The notes beneath the pieces were generated by a model. That model did not search any database. It was not told where the DNA came from and saw nothing but the letters and a program-made list of their open reading frames with translations. A DNA stretch of 58,111 nucleotides, from assembly GCA_902563055.1 (NCBI GenBank), contig CACEWE010000006.1:1-58111 (forward strand), given 5' to 3'. Every line of letters begins with the position of its first letter. Within the stretch, counting starts at the first letter, position 1. Origin of the DNA: an uncultured Gammaproteobacteria bacterium. Lineage in GTDB: Bacteria; Pseudomonadota; Gammaproteobacteria; Francisellales; CACEW01. Below are positions 19,127 to 28,748 of the stretch, piece after piece. Made by a program: the position numbers and the translations under genes.

Positions 19127-19993
19127 ATGCCTCATAGTATGACTGCTTTCACCCAGTTTCATAGCCCTTGTGATTTTGGAACCATCATCTGGGACATTCA
19201 AAGTGTTAATCATCGCCATTTAGATATCCACTGCCACTTGCCACAAGACTGTATGCATTTAGAAGGTCCCTTACACAACCTCACTTCCAAGCATATTTCC
19301 AGAGGCAAGCTTCATGCTAAGTTACATATTCGCTTTAATGATCAAGCCAAACAGCAGGAGCTCAATAAGCCTTTGATCAAACAATTACTAGATTTTGAAC
19401 AAAGCCTGGCGCAAGACTATTTGGTAAGTAAAAGTTTAGATAGCAACCATTTACTGCAATATCCTGGGGTTATCATCCATAATGACAGCAAGCAAAAATC
19501 GCTGGATAAAGTATTACTAAAAAGTTTTGAAGAAGCGCTTGATCAGCTCAATAAAATGCGCATAAAAGAAGGCACCCAGCTGAGAAAATGTCTAACCCGT
19601 CATATTCAGCATATACTTAAACTCAATAAAGAAGCCAAAAAACAAATGCCGGTACTGCTTAAAAAGCAGCAACAGCATTTAGAACATCAAGTGCGCCACC
19701 TGTGTGCTCACGTCGACCCACAGCGCCTGCATCAAGAGCTGGTTCATCTAGCTCAAAAAAGCGACATAGAAGAAGAGTTAGACCGTATTCATTCTCATGC
19801 TTTGCAAGTAGAGGAAATACTCCGTGAAGACCCCCTTATTATGGGCCGCAAATTAGACTTTTTAGCCCAAGAGCTTAATCGTGAAGCCAATACGATTGGA
19901 TCTAAAGCCATCGCCAATAGCATTAGCCATATCAGCATTGAACTTAAAGTCAGCATCGAGCAACTGCGTGAACAGGTGCAGAATATTCAGTAA
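19127..19993 (+). CDS. yicC: YicC family endoribonuclease
   Basis: Intact YicC-like protein, 288 residues. It has the N-terminal SMTAF motif and the C-terminal DUF1732 segment RKLDFLAQELNREANTIGSK. In other bacteria YicC is an RNase that acts on small RNAs. AAGGA precedes the ATG. It is convergent with the first large ankyrin gene, the two stops being 6 bases apart. The 3' part from 19730 is repeated at 24603-24863 and 28504-28554, so this gene's end was the source of the repeat units to its right. Confidence 0.93.
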   Translation: MPHSMTAFTQFHSPCDFGTIIWDIQSVNHRHLDIHCHLPQDCMHLEGPLHNLTSKHISRGKLHAKLHIRFNDQAKQQELNKPLIKQLLDFEQSLAQDYLVSKSLDSNHLLQYPGVIIHNDSKQKSLDKVLLKSFEEALDQLNKMRIKEGTQLRKCLTRHIQHILKLNKEAKKQMPVLLKKQQQHLEHQVRHLCAHVDPQRLHQELVHLAQKSDIEEELDRIHSHALQVEEILREDPLIMGRKLDFLAQELNREANTIGSKAIANSISHISIELKVSIEQLREQVQNIQ

Positions 19994-19999
19994 GGGCGC

Positions 20000-22900
20000 T
20001 TATCGATCATTAGAACTCTGACCAGCATCTGATTTTCCTCTGTTATTCACCTTGGATATTCTGGCCATTACCGCTTCTTTAAATTTCCTTTTGGCTGTAC
20101 CTGCCATCCTGAATGGCGTAGCCAACCTATTGCTCATCTGGGCCGCTGCCGCCCTCAGTCTTGGCAATCTTCTCTTCTTCTGAACTTGATCACTAGGTTC
20201 AGAACCCTCTTGTCGATCGGCTTCAGCCGAGGAGCCTACATCGGCTTCTTTTGAAGCTTGTTCTGCATCTTTTTTTACTTCTTCTTCTTCTGCTGCTTTG
20301 GCTTTTAGCATTCCTTCTATTATTGCTATGGCCGCTTCTTGTTGCGCCTTAAGCTGAAGCTCTTTTTTAACAGCCATATCTCCTTGTTCCTCCATTATGG
20401 GGGTTTTTTCTCTACCTTTATCATCACCAGTATCATGGACATTACTTCTATCCTGCAAAGCTTCTTCTTGTAATAGCAATGTTCTTACCCTCTCTTGATC
20501 CAGCACTGCTAACTGCTCACTTCCTTCAACCTTAGTATCCACATGTTCTTTAAATTCACTCCAGTCTTTATCGGTGATTCCCTTTAAGTTAGCCGTCTTT
20601 TTGTGTTTTTTTTCTATAATAGCCGCTAAAAGATCTTTATTTTTTGTTTCTATCACCATTTGAAGTAAACTCTTTTCCCCCGCAATCGACACGCAAGGAT
20701 TAATATCGTTACTATACTGCAGCAACACTTTAACCACTTCCTGATATTTCTTATCACCGCTGTTAAGATATCGCCAATAAGCCTTACCCAAATATGAAAG
20801 CTTTTTATCTTCTGCAGCTTTATTTATATCTACACTTTTATTCTTTGCTAACTCTTGTACTAACGCACTATTTCCATTTTCAATTGCCCAATCGAGTACG
20901 AACGAAGCATCCTTAACGCTTCCCTGCGAATCATGTGAAGTCTTTCCATCATCACCCGGCTTATTTAACATTTTTTTCAATATATCTCGCTTCCATCCAA
21001 CTAACCGATTCGGATTCAATAGTTCAGTTCTAAATGCACCCATGTCTTCTCTCCACAATGCCTCATCTAACATAAGTTTAGCTACACCAGGTCTTTCTCT
21101 ATGTATCCCGGAATAGAAACTCTCGACCATAACCTCTTCGTGCGGCGTCTTCTTTGCCTCAGTACCCTGATACAATCTCTCCCCGACTATACTATCCGCA
21201 CCAAAGATACTCATACCCTCTTCCTGCTCTTTCTTAAACTTTTTTAATTCACTATCGCTAAGTTCTGTTCCAGCCAACATTTCCACACTCTGTTTATATA
21301 AGAGATCATCTTCACCTGTTAGCCACTTGGTCAATGTAGCTCCCGAAACTTTGCCCTGTAATTTCTTAATTGTTTCCTCCATCAAAATTTCTCTTTTACT
21401 CTTTTTCCTCGAACCTCTCTTGCCGCTATTTAACCCTTCTTCGACTTTCACCTCCTGTTGCTTGACATCCAATACTAACTTCATAGCAAGCTCAACATCC
21501 TTATCCTGCAAGCTCGTCACATTCACATTTCCCAATTTCTCCAAAAACCAGGGACACTTTTTAAGCTTACCAAGGACCTTTTTATCTAGTTTAAGCAACC
21601 AGCTATAAGACAAGGCACAATTAGGATCACTCCGAACGCTACACGCCATGTCCCACATAATGCCCTCTCTCGGTGAACTATCTATAGTCATTTTATTAAG
21701 CGCCCCTACCACAGCAGGCCCGTTCTCCCGTGCCTCCTTAAGCAGTTGCTCATATGTCTTTCCCCTTCGCATGATACGATCTACAAGCCCTTGCTTTTTG
21801 CTTATTTTGTAAAGAATAGCTCTTAACTTTTTAACGCGCCTTTTACGTTCCTTCTTCCATTCATTCAAACCCAAAGTATCTTTGGTTTTCCCATTAAGAC
21901 CCTTTTTCTTATATGCAGCTTCTAACTTAACCGGATTGCCATAGTCTACATAGTGAAATAGGCCATCGTATAGCGCCTCTTTTTTAGCGTTTTGTCTCAT
22001 AAACCGTTTGTTATGATGTTTATATTTTTTGCTAGTAGTATCACCATATGGTAAAGCATAATACATATTTCTCAATATTTCATCGTCCCGATACAGTTCA
22101 GTTATTTTATAAAGCGTCTCTTGAACAAGACCAGCATCTAGTTCTGGCACCTTTTTAGCATCCTCGACCCAATTACTAATCTTAAATAGTTTATCCTCAA
22201 GAGATAGAGCATCCAAGCTTGTAAGGTCCAATAGATGACTTCTAACACCACAGTCATCATACCATTCCAAATCCAAGGTCTTTTTTACCCAACTCCAACC
22301 TTTTGCACCACCCCAGAGCTCCTCCCCGCCTTCATCATCTATCCTGAGACAGGACGCAATTTTCTCTTTTTTCTGATCTTGATCCTGGCTAGAGCTTGGA
22401 TCTAGCTTTGTTCCAAGTTCTAAATACCCAGCAGCCCTTGCATAATCCGCAGGAGTTTTTTCAAGGTCAAAGGTTTGTCCAACAACGCCCCTAAAGCCTT
22501 TTTTTTGCAATTGATAGTTACTCTTGACATTAACAAGCTTTTTATCTTTATCTTTTTCCATTAAATACTGACAAATATCCTCACATCCATTTTCTGCAGC
22601 ATAATGGAGAATGGTTTTACCCTTCTCATCTAATACTTTTATGTCCTTCAATTGATCAACAAGTGCTGTTACAACTTTGATGTCCTTAGTCTCAACTGCA
22701 CACTCAAATGCACTCTTTTCTCTTTCATATTTACGCGGATATAACTTAGTCACATCAACCATCTTAGTAAGCTCTTTTATCATCTCGTAATTTTTCTTCT
22801 GAATTGCATGAAAGTGCGCATCAGCAAGGATCTTATCTTTATCTTTAAATGATTGGTCCTCATTTATGGCAGTGATAATGGCACCCAATGCATTTCCTAA

Positions 22901-24223
22901 GTTTTCCTCCTCCACCACCTTCTCTAATAAATCTTTGCTCTTATCCTTCAATTGCTCTTGAGCCTTGTGACAACCTTTTAAGAGAGCGCGGATCTCGTCA
23001 CCGTTATCATGCTCGATGGCCAGATCTAGCGGCGTCTTACCATCGCTATCTATTACCCATTTCGCACCGGCTTCTTGCAACTTCTCGATTCGCTTCGTAT
23101 TGCCAAGTTTTGCCGCATGATGTAAAGCCCTCGAATGACCAGGGCCCTCTAAGTTCACTAGTTCCTTTTTTAATAACTTCTTACCATCTTCTAATTTTGA
23201 TAAACCTTTATCTTTATCTATGAAATCTAATAACATGTCGCGCACTTTTTCAACTCTATCTTCAGATGGATCATTACCGCATTCATCATTAAAAATTGCA
23301 CCTAATTCGAACGTTTTCAAAGTGCCATTTTGATTAATTAAAGCAGCTAATGCCTTACGCCGTATCCCGTCAAACCAGACCGTGCCTTCACTAGTGGGGT
23401 TATATAACCTGCCAAACATACTATCTTCTACCTGCAATTCTTTCATGACATCCAACTTCCTAGCAAGTTTTAGTGCCTTAGCATACTTGCTTGATACTAA
23501 TGGACCTTTACTCTCTAGATCCTTAATACTCTTTAGTAGATCATCGTATTTTTCAAATTTAGTAATCTGCAACGAGACTTCTTGATCTGACTTACCTTTC
23601 GCTTGTTGTACCTTTTCCAATAACATACGTTTTGCTTCTGCTACCTTTTCCTTCCCCTTATCAGTCAGGTATAACTCTTTGCCTGTTTGAGCTTCTTCTT
23701 CATTAGATTTAGCTTTATCTCCTTTAGTACTTTTAGACGGAAAGGGATTAGGAACGTCGCTCTGCGTGAGAAAAGTTAAAATAACCATCCCAATAACCAC
23801 AGCCACACCACCTACGACTTTCGCCGTAAAACCTACTTCTTTCGCCGTCGTCCTAAAAGCCCAGGCAACATCACTACGGACCTGTTCTTGCCCACGTTTA
23901 CCGCAAGCCATACCTGAGCGAATTTTCGACACAAGCTCTCTATCTAATAAGGAACCGAGCTTTCTTCCATGAGGGTCTACCACCTTAGCGTCTGTGGCTT
24001 TAATTTGCCCCTTGAGAACCATCAGGTACAGAAACTGAGTATCATAGGTCTCAAAAAGATTTGCATTCCCAACCATTGCACCAATTTCAGACCATTGGAC
24101 ATGATTACAATCAAGATCGGCCAAGGCATCCCTTTTTCGGATTTTATCCCCTATGAGCCAACGTTTTGACAACTCAAGGAACCGCTTCTCCTCTTTCGCC
24201 GTTATCCTTTGTCCATTAGCCAT
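20000..24223 (-). CDS. Large ankyrin-repeat membrane protein, candidate effector
   Basis: Protein of 1407 residues with no recognised enzyme domain. A single hydrophobic helix is at about 133-153. Ankyrin-type repeats are visible at about 362-418 (ALHHAAKLGNTKRIEKLQEA, TPLDLAIEHDNGDEIRALL), about 540-625 (TILHYAAENGCEDICQYL) and in the C-terminal quarter (FVLDWAIENGNSALVQELA). The rest is lysine/glutamate-rich helix. The last 70 residues are strongly basic. The start at 24223 is chosen because AAGGAG lies 6 bases upstream; the GTG at 24238 overlaps that site. It is homologous in position and upstream DNA to the second ankyrin gene (25498-28218). Delivery to a host cell is inference. Confidence 0.85.
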   Translation of the reverse strand: MANGQRITAKEEKRFLELSKRWLIGDKIRKRDALADLDCNHVQWSEIGAMVGNANLFETYDTQFLYLMVLKGQIKATDAKVVDPHGRKLGSLLDRELVSKIRSGMACGKRGQEQVRSDVAWAFRTTAKEVGFTAKVVGGVAVVIGMVILTFLTQSDVPNPFPSKSTKGDKAKSNEEEAQTGKELYLTDKGKEKVAEAKRMLLEKVQQAKGKSDQEVSLQITKFEKYDDLLKSIKDLESKGPLVSSKYAKALKLARKLDVMKELQVEDSMFGRLYNPTSEGTVWFDGIRRKALAALINQNGTLKTFELGAIFNDECGNDPSEDRVEKVRDMLLDFIDKDKGLSKLEDGKKLLKKELVNLEGPGHSRALHHAAKLGNTKRIEKLQEAGAKWVIDSDGKTPLDLAIEHDNGDEIRALLKGCHKAQEQLKDKSKDLLEKVVEEENLGNALGAIITAINEDQSFKDKDKILADAHFHAIQKKNYEMIKELTKMVDVTKLYPRKYEREKSAFECAVETKDIKVVTALVDQLKDIKVLDEKGKTILHYAAENGCEDICQYLMEKDKDKKLVNVKSNYQLQKKGFRGVVGQTFDLEKTPADYARAAGYLELGTKLDPSSSQDQDQKKEKIASCLRIDDEGGEELWGGAKGWSWVKKTLDLEWYDDCGVRSHLLDLTSLDALSLEDKLFKISNWVEDAKKVPELDAGLVQETLYKITELYRDDEILRNMYYALPYGDTTSKKYKHHNKRFMRQNAKKEALYDGLFHYVDYGNPVKLEAAYKKKGLNGKTKDTLGLNEWKKERKRRVKKLRAILYKISKKQGLVDRIMRRGKTYEQLLKEARENGPAVVGALNKMTIDSSPREGIMWDMACSVRSDPNCALSYSWLLKLDKKVLGKLKKCPWFLEKLGNVNVTSLQDKDVELAMKLVLDVKQQEVKVEEGLNSGKRGSRKKSKREILMEETIKKLQGKVSGATLTKWLTGEDDLLYKQSVEMLAGTELSDSELKKFKKEQEEGMSIFGADSIVGERLYQGTEAKKTPHEEVMVESFYSGIHRERPGVAKLMLDEALWREDMGAFRTELLNPNRLVGWKRDILKKMLNKPGDDGKTSHDSQGSVKDASFVLDWAIENGNSALVQELAKNKSVDINKAAEDKKLSYLGKAYWRYLNSGDKKYQEVVKVLLQYSNDINPCVSIAGEKSLLQMVIETKNKDLLAAIIEKKHKKTANLKGITDKDWSEFKEHVDTKVEGSEQLAVLDQERVRTLLLQEEALQDRSNVHDTGDDKGREKTPIMEEQGDMAVKKELQLKAQQEAAIAIIEGMLKAKAAEEEEVKKDAEQASKEADVGSSAEADRQEGSEPSDQVQKKRRLPRLRAAAAQMSNRLATPFRMAGTAKRKFKEAVMARISKVNNRGKSDAGQSSNDR

Positions 24224-24602
24224 ACCGATCTCCTTCACAACCTACTGATTTTCATTGTTTTACTCTATATAGCTCCCAGCGCATCGTTCACCGCATGCAT
24301 ATCATAACTACCGCTATAAACATAAAGTTTTTCCAATATTTAATTATTAAGCACAGTTAGTGTAGATCACGTTCTTTTATATTTCAAAAAAAATATTTTT
24401 TTAATAGTAAATATTTATTTTTTAACTGATAAAGCTTGATGAAATACCATAAAATATAGATTTTAAATATCGGAAACATTCGTAAAGATCGTAAAGCTAT
24501 ACATTACCCCCATCCACGCTTGATGCATCAATAATATATAAGGTAACAGAAATAAGTATTGGCCTTATTTTTTTTGGCAAATACATCAATCCACATAGCC
24601 TA
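24224..24602. other. AT-rich upstream region of the first ankyrin gene, shared with the second
   Basis: No gene seen. From 24346 the sequence matches 28249-28503 at roughly 80 percent by eye, including a conserved TTTATATTTCAAAAAAAATA stretch, AAATATCGGAAACATTCGT and a GATGCATC palindrome followed by AATAA and AAGGTAACAGAAA. It presumably holds the minus-strand promoter of the ankyrin gene; the conserved palindrome is a possible operator. Confidence 0.6.
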
Positions 24603-24863
24603 CATCAAGAGCTGGTTCTAGCTCAAAAAAGCGACATAGAAGAAGCCTTAGACCGTATTCATTCTCATGCTTTGCTAGTTGTGGAAATACTCCGTGAAGA
24701 CCCCCTTATTATGGGCCGCAAATTAGACTTTTTAGCCCAAGAGCTTAATCGTGAAGCCAATACTATTGGAGCTAAAGCCATCGCCAATAGCATCAGCCAT
24801 ATCAGCATTGAACTTAAAGTAAGCATCGAGCAACTGCGTGAACAGGTGCAGAATATTCAGTAG
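24346..24863. repeat. Repeat unit A: AT-rich segment joined to a yicC 3' copy
   Basis: First copy of a composite repeat. An AT-rich part (24346-24602) is fused to the last 264 bases of yicC. The same junction between the AT-rich part and the CATCAAGAGCTGG-like sequence occurs at 28503/28504 in unit B, so both units descend from one event. Confidence 0.85.
24603..24863 (+). pseudogene. yicC 3'-terminal fragment, copy 1
   Basis: Matches yicC 19730-19993 with about ten substitutions and one 3-base deletion, and keeps a stop codon (TAG instead of TAA). It lacks the first two thirds of the gene, so it is a non-functional duplicate. The high identity points to a fairly recent duplication or to gene conversion. 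Confidence 0.93.
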
Positions 24864-25497
24864 GGCACTTGGTACCCAAAAATAGGCCTCACTACGATCA
24901 CCCCGTTAAAATCGCCCCAATTGTATTCACCATGACCAAACACACCCTGGGCATCTCCCGACTCATCGTCTCCACTTACTAACAGAGAGAATAGATACAC
25001 ACTACGATCGTGCATTATCGGCATCATTCCTTGCATAACCACCTGAACGCTCTCGAAGCTGACACTGTCAGCACTCTAATTTCCGTGTGAAGTTCATCTC
25101 CGACCCATCTTATGTCACGCCCATTTCCCCCTCAGCGAACTAACAATATCCCTACACACTATCGCTCATCCCGTATCATTTTCCATTCCTTTGAGCACTT
25201 GTTCCATACGCATTATGCCCGAACCGCCTGGACCATACGATAGCTCCTAGGTCACATATAAGTTCCTTAACACTAACATAAGAAACATCTCCTATTAAAG
25301 CACTTACCCTACCTCTCGGAGATGCTTGCAACTAATGAATATCAAATCAAGGCATAGGTGACCTCCATCTCATGAGATTGCCATGAGCACAGTGTACAGA
25401 TTTAGACACAACCACCACGGCACCTCACAACACTCCATCACTCACCCCTATGATCCTGCCCTACTACCCCGATCTCACGTCGCCAGCCGATTCCCTC
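24864..25497. other. Degenerate gap between the yicC copy and the second ankyrin gene
   Basis: 634 bases without a credible gene. Base composition is visibly richer in G and C than the flanking AT-rich segments. A minus-strand frame of about 70 codons (ending near 24857, with VFGHGEYNWGDFNGVIVV) has no ribosome site and is not recognised. In the first unit the ankyrin gene ends 6 bases after yicC, so this stretch may be the decayed 3' end of the second ankyrin gene or a relic of another gene. Confidence 0.5.
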
Positions 25498-28218
25498 TCA
25501 GCGATCACCTCCGGGACCCTTCGGGCCACCTTCTTCCTTTACCATCTGTCTAATCGTATTCCACAGACCATAAAACGCTGAGACCACTCTTTCCGGTCCT
25601 CTTGCACCTTTATCCGCACTCGCAGCTTTCTTCTCTAACCTACGCCGTACCCGTCGCAACACCTGCATATTATCGGTTTCATATTGCCTGGTGCCCAAAT
25701 ATTTACATGTAACAAGCGCCTTACGCACTTTATCTATAGCTGATCGTTCCGTGACACGTATTTGACACAATGTCTTGTGCAATGCATCAAAATGTCCATT
25801 AAACTCAGGGTTAGACCCTCCCTCATAGTAATCCTTTACCTTAACCCCAAATACCATACTTTTTGCTGTTTCAGCAAGATACGGCCAATAAGATTCCTGC
25901 ACCCCACATTTCTCCAGTACTCTTTCACCGTTAAAAAGGTACCGTGCGTAACACACATCACGCATAACGGCAACTACTGAAAATAATTCTTCTACTGTTA
26001 ATTCTCTAAGCATTGCATCCACCTTATATCTCATTGTTCTTCCAGTTCCCATTGCGGTTCGTGCATAACGTTTTTCCAACGGCTTTAATGTCTGCCGATT
26101 CTGCGGTTCCACATGACCGTAAATCTCTCTATTGTTTTTAATTAGGCTCATAAGATCTTTGTCCTGTTCGCATCCCTCAAGTTTCTCCCGGAATTGTTCA
26201 CTCTCTTGTCCATCGCCATCTCTTTTCAGATTCCTATTCTTCATCTCCTCCCAGTCTGCTCCACTATCAACAAGGACTTCAACTATATCCTTTTCACCTC
26301 CTTCGACCGCGAACTCTAGCGCAGTCTTCCCATCTGCCATCAACGCATTCACGTTCCCCGTAGCCTTCATATACTTTTCCAGTAATCCTTTATCTTTAGC
26401 TCCCACAGCCTCAGCAACCATTTCTCCCCATATCTCGTTCCCTACGACATCGACAATTCCCTTTAACTCATCAGCCCAAAACTCATCTTGCAAACTCTGA
26501 ATATTCATTTTCACCAACGTTTTTATAGCTCCTCTATCAGCCTTAGGATCCAAGCACTTCTCCCCGAGTAGTCCACGCATCTCGTATGTTCGAAGGAACT
26601 GATACCGTTCAGGCGCAAGTCTAATCACATCGGCCAGTATTTCAAACGCGCTCTTCCTGCAAGTTTCAGTCACTTTGTATGGGATTGACATTATCTGCAA
26701 TACCCCCACAACACTAAATGTACTCCACCCTGGGACCGTACGGCTCTCATACAGGTCTGTACCTAAGCTTAGATGTAACCTCAGCACTGCCTTGTCCACG
26801 TGCCAATTCTCTTTATCATCCTTATATATCCTGTCGATCATCCGATCAGCATTCCCCTTATATATCCCGTCGATCAGAAGAGGCGGGATTCTCAGATCAG
26901 CATTCCCCTTAATACTCTCAAAACGGTCCGAATCCACTATACTTCTAACAACCTCCCATTTTTTCTCCTTCATTGCATAATTATAAATCTCCAATAACAC
27001 CGTCCCCTCGCCATCACACTCTGGCGGATAATCTTTCTCAAGTAGTTTAAGTAAACGTCCTCCCTCCCCCGCATCTACCGCAAAGTGGAGTGGGGTACGT
27101 ACACTCTTGCCTACCCACGCTAATCCACCTTCCCTGTATGCATCATCTTTCCCTGACTCTTTACTCGGCTCACCAACTCCGTATTCTGGATCACTAATTT
27201 CTATGAAATCCTCTATTATTGTACTATCTTCATCACCCTTAACAAGTTCCCTCATCTTATCTATCATCTCATCGCTAAGCCTCGTCGGGACCATGCGGCT
27301 ATCCCTCCTCGCTGCATTTATAACCGTCTTAGCCAGAAGGACCATTATATCCTTTTTCCCTATCTGCGCGGCATAATATACAATCGGGGCTATCTTGTCA
27401 TAGTGCTTGTTTGGAGAGTATGGATACTCCATTTTAAGCAGCTTATTCACACCATCCATCTTACCCTTATCTACCGCGAGATGAAGCGCTGTATAATCGT
27501 GCTGCTCCATCTCATTTCGGTAACCCCAGCACGTACCGGCCCAACCAAGATTACTCTCACGCCTCATACCCCAAATCAAATATTGGAAATCGTCGAGGTC
27601 CATTTCCTGCTCTATCGCATTTTCGATTAGTGCGCGCTGACATAATGGATGTTCCGACATGATCATCATATAATCTTTATCACCCCTTTCAATGATTTTG
27701 TCGACTAATGCTTCGACCTTCTTCGTCCCTTCTGTTCCCGAATTTCCTATATGCAACATGTTTGTCACTTTTAGAAATATTTTCATTATCATCCTCGACA
27801 CATCTTTTTCTCGATTATCATCCATATAAGCGTCATATAGCGGTTTCATCCAGTCTTGCTCCCAATCTCCCATTTGCTCTATAATCGCTATGTTCTTCCA
27901 TTTTTCCACAACCTTCTCATCAAAATTCCTCACTGCACCTCTAAATGCACTTTGTAGCAATTCCACCCCCCCAGGGACCGGATTCCTAGGGTTACGATCG
28001 TCACTTCCCTCCAGAATGATATCTCCATATTTGTCTCTTCCCAAATTATCCAATAGCTTCTCATTGTTGCGGTATAATTCATACATTTCCTGGTCTGTAT
28101 CTTTGTTCCACTCTACATGAGCCTTAGCTAGAATCTCCTGCAACTCTCTAGAACCCTTAAAATTTTCACCCATATTTGTTACAGCACTACATATTGCAGC
28201 CTTGATTTCTTCATCCAT
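25498..28218 (-). CDS. Second ankyrin-repeat protein, candidate effector
   Basis: Protein of 906 residues. Ankyrin repeats are at about 240-300 (YTALHLAVDKGKMDGVNKLL, APIVYYAAQIGKKDIMVLLA), 373-397 (RTPLHFAVDAGEGGRLLKLL) and 629-658 (KTALEFAVEGGEKDIVEVLV). The remainder is helical, charged and not recognised; no signal peptide or clear membrane helix is seen. The ATG at 28218 follows AAAAAAGGAG and is preferred over the longer frame to 28290. A partial internal duplication (KGNAD...IDGIY / KGNADRMIDRIY) lies around residues 438-466. Its DNA appears richer in G and C than the first ankyrin gene. It is a diverged paralogue in the repeated yicC-tail unit. Confidence 0.85.
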   Translation of the reverse strand: MDEEIKAAICSAVTNMGENFKGSRELQEILAKAHVEWNKDTDQEMYELYRNNEKLLDNLGRDKYGDIILEGSDDRNPRNPVPGGVELLQSAFRGAVRNFDEKVVEKWKNIAIIEQMGDWEQDWMKPLYDAYMDDNREKDVSRMIMKIFLKVTNMLHIGNSGTEGTKKVEALVDKIIERGDKDYMMIMSEHPLCQRALIENAIEQEMDLDDFQYLIWGMRRESNLGWAGTCWGYRNEMEQHDYTALHLAVDKGKMDGVNKLLKMEYPYSPNKHYDKIAPIVYYAAQIGKKDIMVLLAKTVINAARRDSRMVPTRLSDEMIDKMRELVKGDEDSTIIEDFIEISDPEYGVGEPSKESGKDDAYREGGLAWVGKSVRTPLHFAVDAGEGGRLLKLLEKDYPPECDGEGTVLLEIYNYAMKEKKWEVVRSIVDSDRFESIKGNADLRIPPLLIDGIYKGNADRMIDRIYKDDKENWHVDKAVLRLHLSLGTDLYESRTVPGWSTFSVVGVLQIMSIPYKVTETCRKSAFEILADVIRLAPERYQFLRTYEMRGLLGEKCLDPKADRGAIKTLVKMNIQSLQDEFWADELKGIVDVVGNEIWGEMVAEAVGAKDKGLLEKYMKATGNVNALMADGKTALEFAVEGGEKDIVEVLVDSGADWEEMKNRNLKRDGDGQESEQFREKLEGCEQDKDLMSLIKNNREIYGHVEPQNRQTLKPLEKRYARTAMGTGRTMRYKVDAMLRELTVEELFSVVAVMRDVCYARYLFNGERVLEKCGVQESYWPYLAETAKSMVFGVKVKDYYEGGSNPEFNGHFDALHKTLCQIRVTERSAIDKVRKALVTCKYLGTRQYETDNMQVLRRVRRRLEKKAASADKGARGPERVVSAFYGLWNTIRQMVKEEGGPKGPGGDR

Positions 28219-28248
28219 CTTATATTCTCCTTTTTTATTAATTGAAGT

Positions 28249-28554
28249 ATTAAACACAGTAATTTTAGATGACTCTCCTTTATATTTCAAAAAAAATATT
28301 TTTTAAAACTAAATGATCATTGCTTAAATCATAAATTCCGATGAATTTACATGAAATATATATTTTAAATATCGGAAACATTCGTCAATATCTTAAAGGA
28401 ATACATTACACCCATCTACTCTCGATGCATCAATAATAAATAAGGTAACAGAAACAAATTTGGCTTTATATTTTTTTGTAAATACATTTAGCCACAGAGC
28501 TTACACCAAGAGCTGGTTCATCTGGCTCAAAAAAGCGATATAGAAGAAGCCTTA
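28249..28554. repeat. Repeat unit B: AT-rich segment joined to a short yicC copy
   Basis: Second copy of the composite repeat (compare 24346-24863). The AT-rich upstream segment of the second ankyrin gene is followed by only 51 bases of yicC-derived sequence (28504-28554), after which similarity ends. The GATGCATC palindrome and the AAATATCGGAAACATTCGT block are conserved between units. Confidence 0.85.
28504..28554 (+). pseudogene. yicC fragment, copy 2 (51 bases)
   Basis: Matches yicC from 19731 onward with few changes and breaks off in the equivalent of the EEEL codons. It shares GAAGAAGCCTTA with copy 1, where yicC has GAAGAAGAGTTA, so the two fragments are more closely related to each other. 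The following 28555-28748 holds no gene that I recognise. Confidence 0.85.
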
Positions 28555-28748
28555 ATAAGGGAGTTTAGTACCAAACCTCAGACTAAGGCAATGTTAAATA
28601 ATCAAGCACTACACGGTTATGCCCTCGAAGAACTGGCAAATACCGCTTAATTGCTTCAGCTTAAGTAATGCAAAAGAAACTGCCAGATGGTTTTAGGTAT
28701 GACCTGTAAGCAGCTCTATATACTCCCCTATCATTTAAGGAAAATATA

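Noticed and set aside
24334-24352. PmrA-like box (CTTAATAATTAAATATT) upstream of the first ankyrin gene, with a TTTAATACTTCAATTAAT stretch upstream of the second
   Set aside because: The TTAAT cores are spaced differently in the two genes and such strings are expected in AT-rich DNA. A direct link to the nearby PmrA-like regulator is not supported.
24857-25042. Minus-strand frame of about 60 codons (VFGHGEYNWGDFNGV)
   Set aside because: No ribosome site, no recognisable domain, and it ends inside the yicC fragment; more likely a relic than a gene.
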